A stretch of DNA of 64,000 bases from Maribellus maritimus (GCF_022267315.1 NZ_JAIKLE010000005.1:62001-126000); one strand, 5' to 3'; numbered from the stretch's first letter, positions 54,261 through 63,770 are shown. Numbers and translations: made by a program. The notes: a model not told the origin generated them from the sequence alone.

Positions 54261-54695
54261 TCAAACTTCAACAGGATAAAACTTAGAAATAATTTCCTCC
54301 AGTTTTTCCAATGTGAGAGGCTTATACAGATAAGCGGGAAGTTCATATTTTTCGAGTGCCGTATTTACATCGTCATCGTTGTTGCTCGATGTCAACATGG
54401 CAATTACGATGTCGGCTTTCTTGTTACTGTCAAGTTTGCTATACTCTTCCACAAACTCCCAACCATTCATTCTCGGCATGTTGATGTCAAGAAATATTAA
54501 TCCTGGTTTTGGGAACCCATTGTTACCACTGTACTTTCCGGTAGATGTAAGATACTCCAATGCAATTTCTCCATTTAAGGCTACTTCTACATGAACATCG
54601 ATCCCACTTTTTTTTATAAGCACCTTATTCAAATAATTTGTAACCTCATCATCATCAACCAACAAAATACAATCTAGTCCTTTAAACTTTTTCAT
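54261..54695 (-). CDS. Single-domain response regulator
   Basis: A 144-residue receiver of the Rcp1 type: D14-D16 (LLVDDDEVT), phospho-acceptor D70 in IFLDINMPRMNGWEF, TSS and the conserved lysine in YLYKPL. No output domain. Its start is 5 nt after the stop of the PAS-PAS kinase upstream, so they form a translationally linked pair in which the receiver may relay phosphate. Confidence 0.92.
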   Translation of the reverse strand: MKKFKGLDCILLVDDDEVTNYLNKVLIKKSGIDVHVEVALNGEIALEYLTSTGKYSGNNGFPKPGLIFLDINMPRMNGWEFVEEYSKLDSNKKADIVIAMLTSSNNDDDVNTALEKYELPAYLYKPLTLEKLEEIISKFYPVEV

Positions 54696-54700
54696 TTTTA

Positions 54701-56155
54701 TTACTTTAAGGGGATGAAAAAATAGAATGTACTACCTTTTTCGGGTTCGGACTCCACCCAAATTTTACCGTCATGTAATTCTACAATCTTCCGGCAATGT
54801 GCCAATCCGACTCCGATACCTTCATATTCATTGCGTCCATGCAATCGTTGAAATATGACGAAAATTTTTTCCTGTTGACTTTTCGGGATACCGATGCCAT
54901 TATCGCTAACGGCAAACTCCCATCCACTTTCAACTTTTTGCGCCGATATTTCAATCTTTGGTTTTCTATATTTTGAACTATATTTTATCGCGTTACTAAT
55001 TAGGTTTTGAAACAGTGAATGTACTTCAACTTCCAGCGCAGCCATTACAGGAAGTCTTTTAACATTGATTTCTGCTTCCGAATTTTTCACCAACAATTCA
55101 AGATCATTAACAACAATTGCTGCAACCTCATTAAAATCGACAATCCCAAATTCAGAATTCTTTCCAAGCCTTGCGTAGTCAAGCAATCCTTTAACAAGAT
55201 CTTTCATGCGGGAGGAAGACTTTGCGATGTAGTCGAGTCGTTTTAACATTTCAGCGTCCACCTTTCCAGCATCTTCTTCCAGCAATAGATCAATTAAACT
55301 CGTAATTGAATTCAATGGCTCCCTCAAATCGTGTGAGGCAATAAAAGAAAATTGTTCCAATTCCTTATTTTTTGCTTCAATTCGTTTTGTATATAATCGT
55401 ATGGCCTCTTCGTTCTTTTTCCGCTCGGTTATGTCAATTATCGAAGCCAAAACAAATTGAGACTCATTTTTTTCCAGCGGATTCAAACCTATTTCAATAG
55501 GAATTTCGGTTCCGTCTTTTCGGAGACCAAACAAATCTCTTCCAACTCCCATCGGCCGGGCCTGAGGCTTTGTATAAAATTTATCACGAAGCTGTGGATG
55601 ATACCGTTTAACTGTTCCGGGAACCAATAATTCCACTTTTTGTCCAACCAACTCATCTCTTTCATATCCGAAAAGAATTTCAGTTTGCTTATTAATCATA
55701 ACGATTGTCCCTGAATAATCAGCTAAAATCATAGCATTTGGAGCCGATTCTACTACCAGGCGAAATTGTTCGTTCGCTTTTTTCCTTTCTGTAATATCTA
55801 TTATTGCCGCTAAAACAAGCGTGCCTTCAACGGTAACGATAGGATTTAAGCCTATCTCTACAGGAAATTCAACATTATCTTTTTTTAAGGCGTACAAATC
55901 TCTGTTCTCTCCCATTTGCCTTGTAACCGGATTGGTAAAATAGTCCTTTAGCAAATCAGGGTGGTGAGAACGATATTTTTGAGGCAACAAAATACTCAGA
56001 TCCCTCCCTATGAGTTCATTTTTATTATATAAAAATAATTTTTCTGCATAACTGTTTAAATACGCTATTTTTCCATAACTGTTGACCAATACAAGTGAAA
56101 TTGGAGAAGCTTCAACCATCAGCTGAAAGCTTAATTCTTTATGTTTTACATTCAA
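54701..56155 (-). CDS. PAS-PAS sensor histidine kinase
   Basis: A 484-residue soluble kinase. Two PAS domains (about 10-125 and 133-245) are so similar (both with a 'RYHP.L...f...P..R.MG..RDL..L+KD..E.P+EIGLNP' pattern and ending IIDITERKK) that they come from a tandem duplication. HisKA follows with phospho-acceptor His275 (FIASHDLREPLNS), then HATPase_c (NLISNAIKYSSK, VSDNGIGI, GIGVGLAHCRKIV). No membrane helix, so the signal is probably intracellular, such as redox or a small ligand in a PAS pocket. Confidence 0.92.
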   Translation of the reverse strand: MNVKHKELSFQLMVEASPISLVLVNSYGKIAYLNSYAEKLFLYNKNELIGRDLSILLPQKYRSHHPDLLKDYFTNPVTRQMGENRDLYALKKDNVEFPVEIGLNPIVTVEGTLVLAAIIDITERKKANEQFRLVVESAPNAMILADYSGTIVMINKQTEILFGYERDELVGQKVELLVPGTVKRYHPQLRDKFYTKPQARPMGVGRDLFGLRKDGTEIPIEIGLNPLEKNESQFVLASIIDITERKKNEEAIRLYTKRIEAKNKELEQFSFIASHDLREPLNSITSLIDLLLEEDAGKVDAEMLKRLDYIAKSSSRMKDLVKGLLDYARLGKNSEFGIVDFNEVAAIVVNDLELLVKNSEAEINVKRLPVMAALEVEVHSLFQNLISNAIKYSSKYRKPKIEISAQKVESGWEFAVSDNGIGIPKSQQEKIFVIFQRLHGRNEYEGIGVGLAHCRKIVELHDGKIWVESEPEKGSTFYFFIPLK

Positions 56156-56362
56156 GGTGTTTGTAATTTGGCAATAAAGATAAAAATGTCTTTTATTTTT
56201 TCAAACCTTTATTTTATAAATTATTTCACATCCAGAAAAGAGGTGGATAATCCGTAACTACGCTTCTGATTATTTTAAACAGAAATAACAAAAAAGTACA
56301 TCGTTTTTAAATAGATATAGTCAAGTTCGCGAACCTTAAATTTCTAACAACTCTCTCAAAAC

Positions 56363-58717
56363 CTATATACTTTTCTGAATAGATACTATAGCCTGTTGAA
56401 TTCCGGCTTTGTCCTGATCTGAAACACCTTCTGTTTTTAAAGTTTTCTCATACAGTTTGATTGCATCCTGTTTTTTGCCATCGCGCAGATAAATCTCAGC
56501 AAGAAAACTCACAGCTGTATAATAAAGGGGATTTTTATCGAGCAATGCTTTTAATGTAGCAACGGCCTGCTTTTTATTATTATTTTCCATCTGATAATAA
56601 GCCAAAGTATAAGCATACTTGGGCTCATCGGGTCGCGCATCAGCAGCGATTTTCGCGTATTGAAGAGCAGCATTCAAATCACGCGGTGCAGTTATAACAC
56701 TTAGGTTGTATGCGGCAACTGCTTGCTCAGGATTTACCTTAAGTGCATTTTTTAATGCTTTTTCTGCTTCACCCATTTTGCCTTTTTCGGCAAGTAAAAG
56801 TCCAAGATTCAGATTAGCTGCCTCATTCTCCGGATCCACCTCAACAGCTTTTTTCAGATTTTCCTCTGCCTTCTCAGTATTACCAACATATGAATACAAT
56901 ACACTGCTATTGATTAGTGGCATCATCGATTCGGGATACAACCGGGCGGCTGTTTCGTAGGAATTGAGCGCCTCATCAACATTTCCCTTGTTTTGATAAT
57001 AAATTCCAAGGTTGTAGTGATTGCTCCAATTGTCCAACCGCGAAGTCATTGATGTTACATATTCCTTTTCAGTTTTTTGAACTATCGACAACTCTTCTGC
57101 AGTAAAACTATTTTCAGGAAATGCTAATATGGCATTAACAGCCTGAATACGCACTAATCTAATTTCATCTTCGCATGCTTTTAGCAATGCGTCTTTTACT
57201 TTCGCTGTTTGAATTCCTCCCAAACCACCAGCTGCTGATGACCGAACCAACTCTGATTTGTTATTGAGAGCTTCCAGCAATACATTTGTTTTTGAGTCGA
57301 GCGTACAATTCGCAAGCAAACGAATTAAAGAATTTGCAACCACCTCATTGGTCTCTGAATCAGCAATGTATTTATACATTTTATCTACGTTGGTCCAGTC
57401 GTTGTCGCGGGCTTCTTTAATCAGCTGTGCCCATCTTAATGTTTCTTCCTGGTAATTACCGTTAGGGCGAGCTTTAACAATCTTATTCGCCCATTCGGGT
57501 GACTTATCAGTGTGGCACTGATTACACGCGTTTGGTGAACCAAACCGAATTGTTGCCTCGGGCATTGGTGGCCGAAATGAATGGTCGCTACGAAGGAAAC
57601 GCCCAACAAATTGCCTTTTGGGCATGTGACAACTCAAACAAGTAAGCCCGTCTTCCGTTTTATGCCCCGTATGCGCCTGAATATTTTCAGCCTTATCAGT
57701 ATGACATTGTAAACATGAATTGTCGGGATTATCCTTGTTCCTGTCACGACCGCTTGATGTATGACACGTCACGCAGTTCAAATCGCTTTCCTCTAAACAA
57801 GGGTTCATCTTCCATCCGGTCAGGGTATAATTTTCGCCAAGTGAACGACCGTCGGGATAAAAGTCAAGATCTTCGAGCGTTGTAAGATTATAATTGTCAA
57901 AATATTTATCACCGGGCATATAGCTCGGTGTAATCGGATTCATTTTTGAATGACAGGTAGCACACGCATCCGTATTTTGCTCGGGGGTAAAAGTACTGGT
58001 AACAATCAAACCAATGTCTTTTACCTCTTCCCCTTCTTTCAGATTTTTAAAGATGCGAATATGTTCACCTCCTGGTCCGTGACAAGTTTCACAGTTTATA
58101 CCTGCTTCTCGCCAGGTAGTGTGATAGGTTTCAGTTGACAAATCAAAATTGCTACTCAACTGGCTGATATGACAACTGTAACAACCGGTATTAAAAGCGT
58201 ACATGGCATCCTTCCACGGCAAAGCCTCATCTTCCGGGTATTCATCGCCAAAATGACGGACACCTGATTCGGGATAATTAAACCATGTTTTACCGTTTGC
58301 ATCATAAGCCAGAGGGATATTCTGTAGTTTACCCTTTTCAAATGGCGTTAAAAAACAGTAGACATTGTGCCCCCCCATCGCCCATAAAACTTCATAAGTT
58401 TTAATTAACTTATCTCCATCTTTTTCATACATCATCATTGTTGAATCCTGAAATTCGACAGTAAACATATGACCTTCCACTTCGATGGGCTGACTGTTCG
58501 GCAACTGATGTTTCGCAATAAAACCTGAATTAACCGGCATCATTGCCTGACCGTGATAGGAAGGCTGCCAGAGTTTATAAAACTTGTCGTGACATTCGAT
58601 ACAGCTTTCCGAACCTGAATATTCGCCGGCAACTTGAGAATTGTTCCGCTGTGTGCATGAATATGTAAAAATCACCAATACGGTAGCAACAATTAGATTT
58701 ATCCCTCTTCCCAACAT
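56363..58717 (-). CDS. Octaheme c-type cytochrome lipoprotein with HEAT and TPR repeats
   Basis: A 784-residue lipoprotein (lipobox TYSC, Cys21). Eight CxxCH heme sites begin at residues 39, 179, 209, 252, 315, 335, 360 and 398, so the N-terminal half is an octaheme cytochrome. Residues about 415-560 form HEAT-like helices and about 565-784 five or six TPR units. The fusion of a multiheme electron carrier with protein-binding repeats suggests part of an extracellular or periplasmic respiratory complex. No c-type maturation or reductase gene is adjacent. Confidence 0.9.
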   Translation of the reverse strand: MLGRGINLIVATVLVIFTYSCTQRNNSQVAGEYSGSESCIECHDKFYKLWQPSYHGQAMMPVNSGFIAKHQLPNSQPIEVEGHMFTVEFQDSTMMMYEKDGDKLIKTYEVLWAMGGHNVYCFLTPFEKGKLQNIPLAYDANGKTWFNYPESGVRHFGDEYPEDEALPWKDAMYAFNTGCYSCHISQLSSNFDLSTETYHTTWREAGINCETCHGPGGEHIRIFKNLKEGEEVKDIGLIVTSTFTPEQNTDACATCHSKMNPITPSYMPGDKYFDNYNLTTLEDLDFYPDGRSLGENYTLTGWKMNPCLEESDLNCVTCHTSSGRDRNKDNPDNSCLQCHTDKAENIQAHTGHKTEDGLTCLSCHMPKRQFVGRFLRSDHSFRPPMPEATIRFGSPNACNQCHTDKSPEWANKIVKARPNGNYQEETLRWAQLIKEARDNDWTNVDKMYKYIADSETNEVVANSLIRLLANCTLDSKTNVLLEALNNKSELVRSSAAGGLGGIQTAKVKDALLKACEDEIRLVRIQAVNAILAFPENSFTAEELSIVQKTEKEYVTSMTSRLDNWSNHYNLGIYYQNKGNVDEALNSYETAARLYPESMMPLINSSVLYSYVGNTEKAEENLKKAVEVDPENEAANLNLGLLLAEKGKMGEAEKALKNALKVNPEQAVAAYNLSVITAPRDLNAALQYAKIAADARPDEPKYAYTLAYYQMENNNKKQAVATLKALLDKNPLYYTAVSFLAEIYLRDGKKQDAIKLYEKTLKTEGVSDQDKAGIQQAIVSIQKSI

Positions 58718-58863
58718 ATCATTTAATTTATATATGCAAATATTAGTATTATTTAACTAAGAATGAATAAAATTTATTTGTCTTTTTAAATTAACAGAAA
58801 ATTTCAAGTTTGATTGTTACTAATGGATGAACTATATTTATCGATAATTACAAATTAATATTT

Positions 58864-60072
58864 ATGAGAGTTGGAATTCTCCGTGAAAGCAAAACTCCAC
58901 CCGACAAAAGAGTTCCTTTAACACCCGAACAATGTATTGAGGTTCAAAATAAATTTCCTCATGTAAAAATAATCGTGCAGCCAAGTCCGGTGCGAAGTTT
59001 TAAAGATGAAGAATACAGATTACTTGGAATTCATTTACAGGAGGATTTAAGTGAATGTGACATTTTATTGGGCGTAAAAGAAGTTCGGATTGAAAATTTT
59101 ATTCCGGGAAAGATTTACCTTTTCTTTTCACACACCATAAAAAAACAGGAATACAATCGAAAATTGCTACAAACCGTGTTGGAGAAAAATATCCAGTTGG
59201 TTGATTACGAGGTCCTGACAAACAAAGAAGGATTCCGAATTATTGGTTTTGGGCGATTTGCAGGCTTGGTTGGAGCTTACAGTGGATTGCGTGCTTTTGG
59301 GCTTCGCAATCAGGCTTTTGATGTAAAACCGGCACACCTTTGTGCTGATTTAGGAGAAATGTTGACCATCCTCGATTCAGTAAAACTACCGCCGATAAAA
59401 ATTGCAGTAACCGGCGATGGCCGTGTGGCTCAAGGTGTTCTCGAAATTCTGAATCATATGAAAATAATGCGTGTTTCGCCGGAAGCCTATTTGAAGGAAA
59501 CCAAAATTCAACAACCGGTTTTTACTCAATTGCTTCCTGTAAATTATGCAAAACAAAAAGACGGTGAGCGTTCCGAGTTGATGCACTTTTTTAATCACCC
59601 GGAAATGTACGAAAATGCATTTCTTCCTTTTGCTAAAGTTACCGATATTTTGGTCGCTGCTGCCTTTTGGGATCCGAAAGCGCCGGTACTTTTTACTGCG
59701 GGGAATATGAAACAGCCCGATTTCAAAATCAGTATTATTTCTGATATTACCTGCGATATTGAAGGCTCAATTCCCTCTACAAAAAAGGCGGCAACCATTA
59801 ACGAACCGTTTTATGATTATAATCCAGAAACGGAAGATTTGGAGAAGCCCTTTAATTCTGCAAAAAATGTAACGGTGCAGGCAGTAGATAATTTACCCTG
59901 CGAACTTCCCAAAGATGCCTCGCTCGACTTTGGCAGAAATCTAATTGACAAAGTATTTCCAAGTCTTTTCAATGAAGATGCTGATGAAATTATTGAACGC
60001 GCCTCCATAACGAAAGACGGAAAATTAACCGAGCGTTTTGCTTATTTGCAGGACTTTGCCAAGGGCAAATAA
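58864..60072 (+). CDS. Alanine dehydrogenase/saccharopine dehydrogenase-like NAD(P) enzyme
   Basis: A 402-residue enzyme. The N-terminal part (MRVGILRESKTPPDKRVPLTP) is that of the AlaDh/PNT family. Before the Rossmann segment AVTGDGRVAQGVLEIL (about 179-194) lies GFGRFAGLVGAYSGLRAFGLR, closer to fungal-type saccharopine dehydrogenases (LYS1) than to true alanine dehydrogenase. The C-terminal DNLPCELPKDAS motif also fits LYS1-like proteins. Substrate is uncertain. Stand-alone gene. Confidence 0.82.
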   Translation: MRVGILRESKTPPDKRVPLTPEQCIEVQNKFPHVKIIVQPSPVRSFKDEEYRLLGIHLQEDLSECDILLGVKEVRIENFIPGKIYLFFSHTIKKQEYNRKLLQTVLEKNIQLVDYEVLTNKEGFRIIGFGRFAGLVGAYSGLRAFGLRNQAFDVKPAHLCADLGEMLTILDSVKLPPIKIAVTGDGRVAQGVLEILNHMKIMRVSPEAYLKETKIQQPVFTQLLPVNYAKQKDGERSELMHFFNHPEMYENAFLPFAKVTDILVAAAFWDPKAPVLFTAGNMKQPDFKISIISDITCDIEGSIPSTKKAATINEPFYDYNPETEDLEKPFNSAKNVTVQAVDNLPCELPKDASLDFGRNLIDKVFPSLFNEDADEIIERASITKDGKLTERFAYLQDFAKGK

Positions 60073-60122
60073 CTTCAATCTCAGATTTAAATAAACATTA
60101 ACTCCTTCAAAAAAACAAATAC

Positions 60123-60134
60123 ATCGCTTGCGAT
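60123..60134 (+). promoter_or_regulatory. Palindromic operator O1 upstream of the DoxX gene
   Basis: ATCGC-TT-GCGAT, a perfect 5-bp inverted repeat. With O2 it shares ATCGC-N3-CGATATA as a direct repeat 37 bp apart, centre to centre. Likely bound by the MarR/OhrR-like protein encoded downstream. Confidence 0.55.
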
Positions 60135-60158
60135 ATAAACTAATTTTATTCATATTTG

Positions 60159-60172
60159 TATCGCGAACGATA
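60159..60172 (+). promoter_or_regulatory. Palindromic operator O2 upstream of the DoxX gene
   Basis: TATCG-CGAA-CGATA, a perfect 5-bp inverted repeat ending 17 nt before the DoxX start and directly next to CATATTTG (60151-60158), a one-mismatch -7 box. A repressor here would cover the transcription start. Confidence 0.55.
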
Positions 60173-60189
60173 TAGTCGGAAAAGACAAA

Positions 60190-60591
60190 ATGAATTCAAG
60201 AAATATTTTCAGAATCGTATTAGGTTTATTATTAGCCTTTTCAGGAACAGGACATTTAACGTGGTCGAGGGTGGAATTTTTGACACAAGTTCCGCCGTGG
60301 GTTCCTTTGAATCCAGATTTGACAGTTGTGCTTTCAGGAGTTGCAGAAATCATGCTTGGATTGGCGCTCATTTTTCTTTGGAAATGGAAAACCCTGGTTG
60401 GATGGGCAACCGCGATATTTTTCATTTTAATATTTCCGGGAAATATTTCGCAATATGTAAACGGAGTTGACGGTTTCGGGCTCGACACCGACAAAGCTCG
60501 TCTAATCAGATTGTTTTTTCAGCCATTGCTGGTTCTGTGGTCATTATGGGCAACCGGTGCCTGGAAAGCATGGAAAAACAGAAACAAATAG
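60190..60591 (+). CDS. DoxX-like membrane protein
   Basis: A 133-residue membrane protein with four helices (about 8-25, 48-64, 70-86, 100-118), NIFRIVLGLLLAFSGTGHL and VLSGVAEIMLGLALI matching the DoxX family. DoxX-like proteins often accompany redox and peroxide genes; in mycobacteria a homologue acts with superoxide dismutase. It is the first gene of a DoxX-gpx pair controlled by two palindromic operators; gpx starts 27 nt later. Confidence 0.85.
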   Translation: MNSRNIFRIVLGLLLAFSGTGHLTWSRVEFLTQVPPWVPLNPDLTVVLSGVAEIMLGLALIFLWKWKTLVGWATAIFFILIFPGNISQYVNGVDGFGLDTDKARLIRLFFQPLLVLWSLWATGAWKAWKNRNK

Positions 60592-60618
60592 AGTTTAAAA
60601 CACAAAATAATAGAAATC

Positions 60619-61101
60619 ATGGAAACAAATTTTTATCAATTCTCAGCAAAAAGTCTCCAGGGAAACGAAATAAACATGGAAGACTACAAAGGAAAAACTG
60701 TTTTAGTAGTGAATACAGCAAGTAAATGCGGGCTGACTCCGCAATACGAAGGATTGGAAAAACTGTACGAAAAATACAAAGACAAAGGACTGGTGATTCT
60801 TGGGTTTCCTTGCAACCAGTTTGCCAATCAGGAACCCGGCGACGAAAAATCAATTTCGGAAGGATGCCTTATTAATTACGGAGTAACTTTCCCGATGTTT
60901 TCAAAAGTAGATGTGAACGGTGAAACAGCACATCCTATTTTTAAATATTTGAAAAGCGAATTGACAGGAACTTTGGGAAGCAAAATCAAATGGAACTTTA
61001 CCAAATTTCTTGTTGACAAAGATGGAAAACCTGTAAAACGGTTTGCGCCAACAACAAAGCCTGAAAAAATTGACACCTATCTGGAAAGTTTTTTGAATTA
61101 A
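60619..61101 (+). CDS. Glutathione/thioredoxin peroxidase (Gpx, BtuE type)
   Basis: A 160-residue Gpx with peroxidatic Cys37 (NTASKCGLT) instead of selenocysteine, resolving Cys65 (FPCNQFANQEPGD) and the tryptophan of IKWNFTKFLV. Short bacterial Gpx of this type usually take electrons from thioredoxin and reduce lipid or organic hydroperoxides. Second gene after DoxX; followed by a promoter palindrome and an OhrR-like regulator, which fits an organic-peroxide defence unit. Confidence 0.93.
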   Translation: METNFYQFSAKSLQGNEINMEDYKGKTVLVVNTASKCGLTPQYEGLEKLYEKYKDKGLVILGFPCNQFANQEPGDEKSISEGCLINYGVTFPMFSKVDVNGETAHPIFKYLKSELTGTLGSKIKWNFTKFLVDKDGKPVKRFAPTTKPEKIDTYLESFLN

Positions 61102-61123
61102 TTGATCAATGTTTAGTAAGTCA

Positions 61124-61155
61124 GGTATATTTTTGTAGAATTACAAAGATATACC
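61124..61155 (+). promoter_or_regulatory. Long palindromic operator overlapping the promoter of the OhrR-like gene
   Basis: A 32-bp symmetrical element: GGTATAT (61124-61130), three bases, TGTA (61134-61137), GAAT centre, TACA (61142-61145), three bases, ATATACC (61149-61155). The exact -7 box TATTTTTG (61128-61135) lies within it, 42 nt before the regulator ATG. This is the layout of an autorepression site and differs in sequence from O1/O2. Confidence 0.6.
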
Positions 61156-61177
61156 CGATTCATTTTTAAAAATTCAG

Positions 61178-61657
61178 ATGATGGTATATGAACAATTAAA
61201 ATTAGAAAATCAACTATGTTTCCCGGTGTATGCGGCATCACGCCTGATTACGCGCGAGTATCAACCTTATCTTGACAAACTGGGAATCACCTACCCGCAA
61301 TACCTTGTTTTGATGGTGCTTTGGGAAAACGACGGTTTAACAGTAAACGACATTTCGCAAAAACTTATTCTGAATACCAACACCATTACACCACTTTTAA
61401 AACGGATGGAGACGATGGGAATAATTGTACGAAAACGTTCGGAAACAGACGAACGAAAAGTAATGATTACTCTCACCGAGAAAGGAGTTGCCATGCGTGA
61501 CGAAGCGGCAGAAATCCCGGAAAAACTGGTTTCGGCATTACTATCAATAAATTTAACGCTGAATGATCTAATCGATTTAAAAGCAAAACTTCATGTAATT
61601 ATCGATTATCTTTCCGACAAAGAAAAAAATGGGCACGCCAATATTTCCGACAGATAA
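61178..61657 (+). CDS. MarR-family regulator of the OhrR type
   Basis: A 159-residue winged-helix protein (ATG at 61178 or 61181). The N-terminal LKLENQLCFPVYAASRLI carries the reactive cysteine (Cys14) of OhrR, which is oxidised by organic hydroperoxides to release DNA. The helix-turn-helix (LTVNDISQKLILNTNTITPLLKRMETMGIIVR) and wing (DERKVMITLTEKG) are intact. OhrR normally controls ohr; here the neighbours are DoxX and Gpx, so it probably governs them through the palindromes upstream. Convergent with htpG. Confidence 0.9.
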   Translation: MMVYEQLKLENQLCFPVYAASRLITREYQPYLDKLGITYPQYLVLMVLWENDGLTVNDISQKLILNTNTITPLLKRMETMGIIVRKRSETDERKVMITLTEKGVAMRDEAAEIPEKLVSALLSINLTLNDLIDLKAKLHVIIDYLSDKEKNGHANISDR

Positions 61658-61688
61658 AAAAACGCCACCCGCTTTTTAGCAGATGGCG
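61655..61688 (-). terminator. Terminator of htpG
   Basis: On the minus strand CGCCATCTGC, loop TAAAAA, GCGGGTGGCG, then seven T residues reaching the end of the convergent regulator gene. The stem has two weak C-A positions but keeps a clear T-run. Confidence 0.8.
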
Positions 61689-61715
61689 CACGAAATAAAT
61701 CACTTTCCCTCGTGT

Positions 61716-63770
61716 TTATTTAATTAATTCTACACTTCGTTTTACAAATTTATCCAAATCAGCTCCTTTTAACATGCCGTTGGCCAACAAAGCCAAATCG
61801 ACCATTTGTTTTGCCAGTTTATTCTTTTTCCCAAAGTCAGACAATTTATTTCTTTTTGCTTCTTCCAGTTCCGCCAGCTTACTGTTCAATTCATCCAGCT
61901 TTTCTTTGTCAGACTGCGGCACTTCCTCCTCTTTTTTCCCTTCTTTGGCCTTTTCCAACGCTGAAACTTCTTCTTTTTGAGCAGCTATTTCAGTTCCTAT
62001 CTTTTCCAATTGAGAACCTAATTTTTTATCCTTTGACTCCAACACTTTCTTCACCAGCGGATGAGAAGTGTTCACCACCAAATTCAAACTTTCAGGCATA
62101 TCGCCATACATACTCATACCGCCTTGTGCTGCACTCATATCTTTCATTCTGCGCATAAATTCGCTTCGTGTAATTACCATTGGCGCCCCGGCTTCACCCA
62201 AATCCTGAAAATCAACGATAAAAGAAAGGTCTTTGTTTTCCGGGCAAACCGCCTGGAAAACCGGTGATAAATCTTGTTTTTGTTCCCAGCTCAATTCTTC
62301 TTTGGCTGAATCTTCCTTTTTTATTAAATTTTCAACCACATCCGAATCAACACGCACAAAACGTTTGTCAGATTGTTTTTGCTCAAACTTGTTAATTAAG
62401 TGAGGGGCCAAAACATCATCGAGCACCAAAATATCGTAACCTTTATCTTTTGCAGCTTCAATAAATGAATACTGTTCTTCCGTATTGGTTGTGTATAAAT
62501 AAATCAGGTTTTTGTCTTTGTCCGTCTGATTGTCTTTAATCAGTTTTTCATATTCCTCGTAAGTGAAATATTTTCCTTCAACATTTTTAAACATAAAGAA
62601 ATTCATCGCACGGTCGTAGAATTTCTCTTCTGTCAACATTCCGTATTCGATAAAAATTTTCAGGTCATCCCATTTTTTCTCAAAATCTTCGCGATTATCT
62701 TTAAAAATCTGATTCAACCGATCGGCCACTTTTTTATTGATGTGACTACTAATTTTTTTCACATTTGAGTCGCTTTGCAGGTACGAACGGGAAACGTTCA
62801 ACGGAATATCCGGTGAATCAAGCACTCCGTGTAACAGCGTCAAAAATTCAGGTACAATCCCCTCAACCGAATCAGTTACAAAAACCTGGTTAGAATAAAG
62901 TTGAATTTTATTTTTCTGAACTTCAAAATTGTTTTTGATTTTTGGGAAATACAAAATTCCCGTTAAAGTAAACGGATAATCCACGTTGAGGTGGATATTA
63001 AACAAAGGCTCATCCCCCATCGGATAAAGCTGACGATAGAAATTTTTGTAATCTTCATCTTTTAAATCAGCTGGCATTTTTGTCCATGCAGGTTCCGTTT
63101 CGTTTATCTGATTATCCTCATCTGTATCTACTTGCTGGCCGTCTTTCCAGTCTTTCTTTTTACCGTATATTACCGGGATCGGCAAAAATTTACAGTATCG
63201 ATTTAAAATTTCGCCCAGTTTGTTTTCTTCTAAAAACTCTTTTGAGTCTTCGTTGATGTGCATTACGATATCAGTTCCCACATCTTCTTTTTCCACATCC
63301 TCAATTGTAAACTCAGGATTCCCGTCGCAGCTCCATTTTACAGCCTGCGAACCTTCCTTGTGTGATTTTGTAATAACATCCACCCTTTCGGAAACCATAA
63401 AAGAGCTATAAAAACCCAAGCCAAAATGACCGATGATTGCATTTGCGTCGTCTTTGTACTTTTCAAGAAATTCGTTTGCGCCTGAAAATGCAATCTGGTT
63501 GATGTACTTTTCAATCTCCTCGGCAGTCATCCCAATACCATTGTCGGAAACGGTAATTGTTTTTGCATCTTTATCCAGCTTCACCTCAACTCTTGCTGCA
63601 GAAACATCCCCCTTGTATTCGCCTTTAGAAGCGAGTGTTTTTAACTTTTGAGTGGCATCAACTGCATTTGAAACAATTTCCCTTAGGAAAATGTCGTGGT
63701 CGGAATAAAGAAATTTTTTAATGATTGGAAAAAGATTTTCACTGGTTACACCAATTTTTCCTGTCTGCAT
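61716..63770 (-). CDS. htpG: Hsp90 chaperone HtpG
   Basis: A 684-residue Hsp90. N-terminal ATPase domain with EIVSNAVDATQKL, VSDNGIGMT and GHFGLGFYSSFMV. Middle domain with VEGIVPEFLTLLHGVLDSPDIP-type sequence, including the NVSRSYLQ catalytic-loop region. The C-terminal dimerisation part contains a charged insert (about 590-650, EEVSALEKAKEGKKEEE) typical of Bacteroidota. It folds clients under stress. An inverted repeat 74 nt upstream resembles that of clpB. Confidence 0.97.
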   Translation of the reverse strand: MQTGKIGVTSENLFPIIKKFLYSDHDIFLREIVSNAVDATQKLKTLASKGEYKGDVSAARVEVKLDKDAKTITVSDNGIGMTAEEIEKYINQIAFSGANEFLEKYKDDANAIIGHFGLGFYSSFMVSERVDVITKSHKEGSQAVKWSCDGNPEFTIEDVEKEDVGTDIVMHINEDSKEFLEENKLGEILNRYCKFLPIPVIYGKKKDWKDGQQVDTDEDNQINETEPAWTKMPADLKDEDYKNFYRQLYPMGDEPLFNIHLNVDYPFTLTGILYFPKIKNNFEVQKNKIQLYSNQVFVTDSVEGIVPEFLTLLHGVLDSPDIPLNVSRSYLQSDSNVKKISSHINKKVADRLNQIFKDNREDFEKKWDDLKIFIEYGMLTEEKFYDRAMNFFMFKNVEGKYFTYEEYEKLIKDNQTDKDKNLIYLYTTNTEEQYSFIEAAKDKGYDILVLDDVLAPHLINKFEQKQSDKRFVRVDSDVVENLIKKEDSAKEELSWEQKQDLSPVFQAVCPENKDLSFIVDFQDLGEAGAPMVITRSEFMRRMKDMSAAQGGMSMYGDMPESLNLVVNTSHPLVKKVLESKDKKLGSQLEKIGTEIAAQKEEVSALEKAKEGKKEEEVPQSDKEKLDELNSKLAELEEAKRNKLSDFGKKNKLAKQMVDLALLANGMLKGADLDKFVKRSVELIK

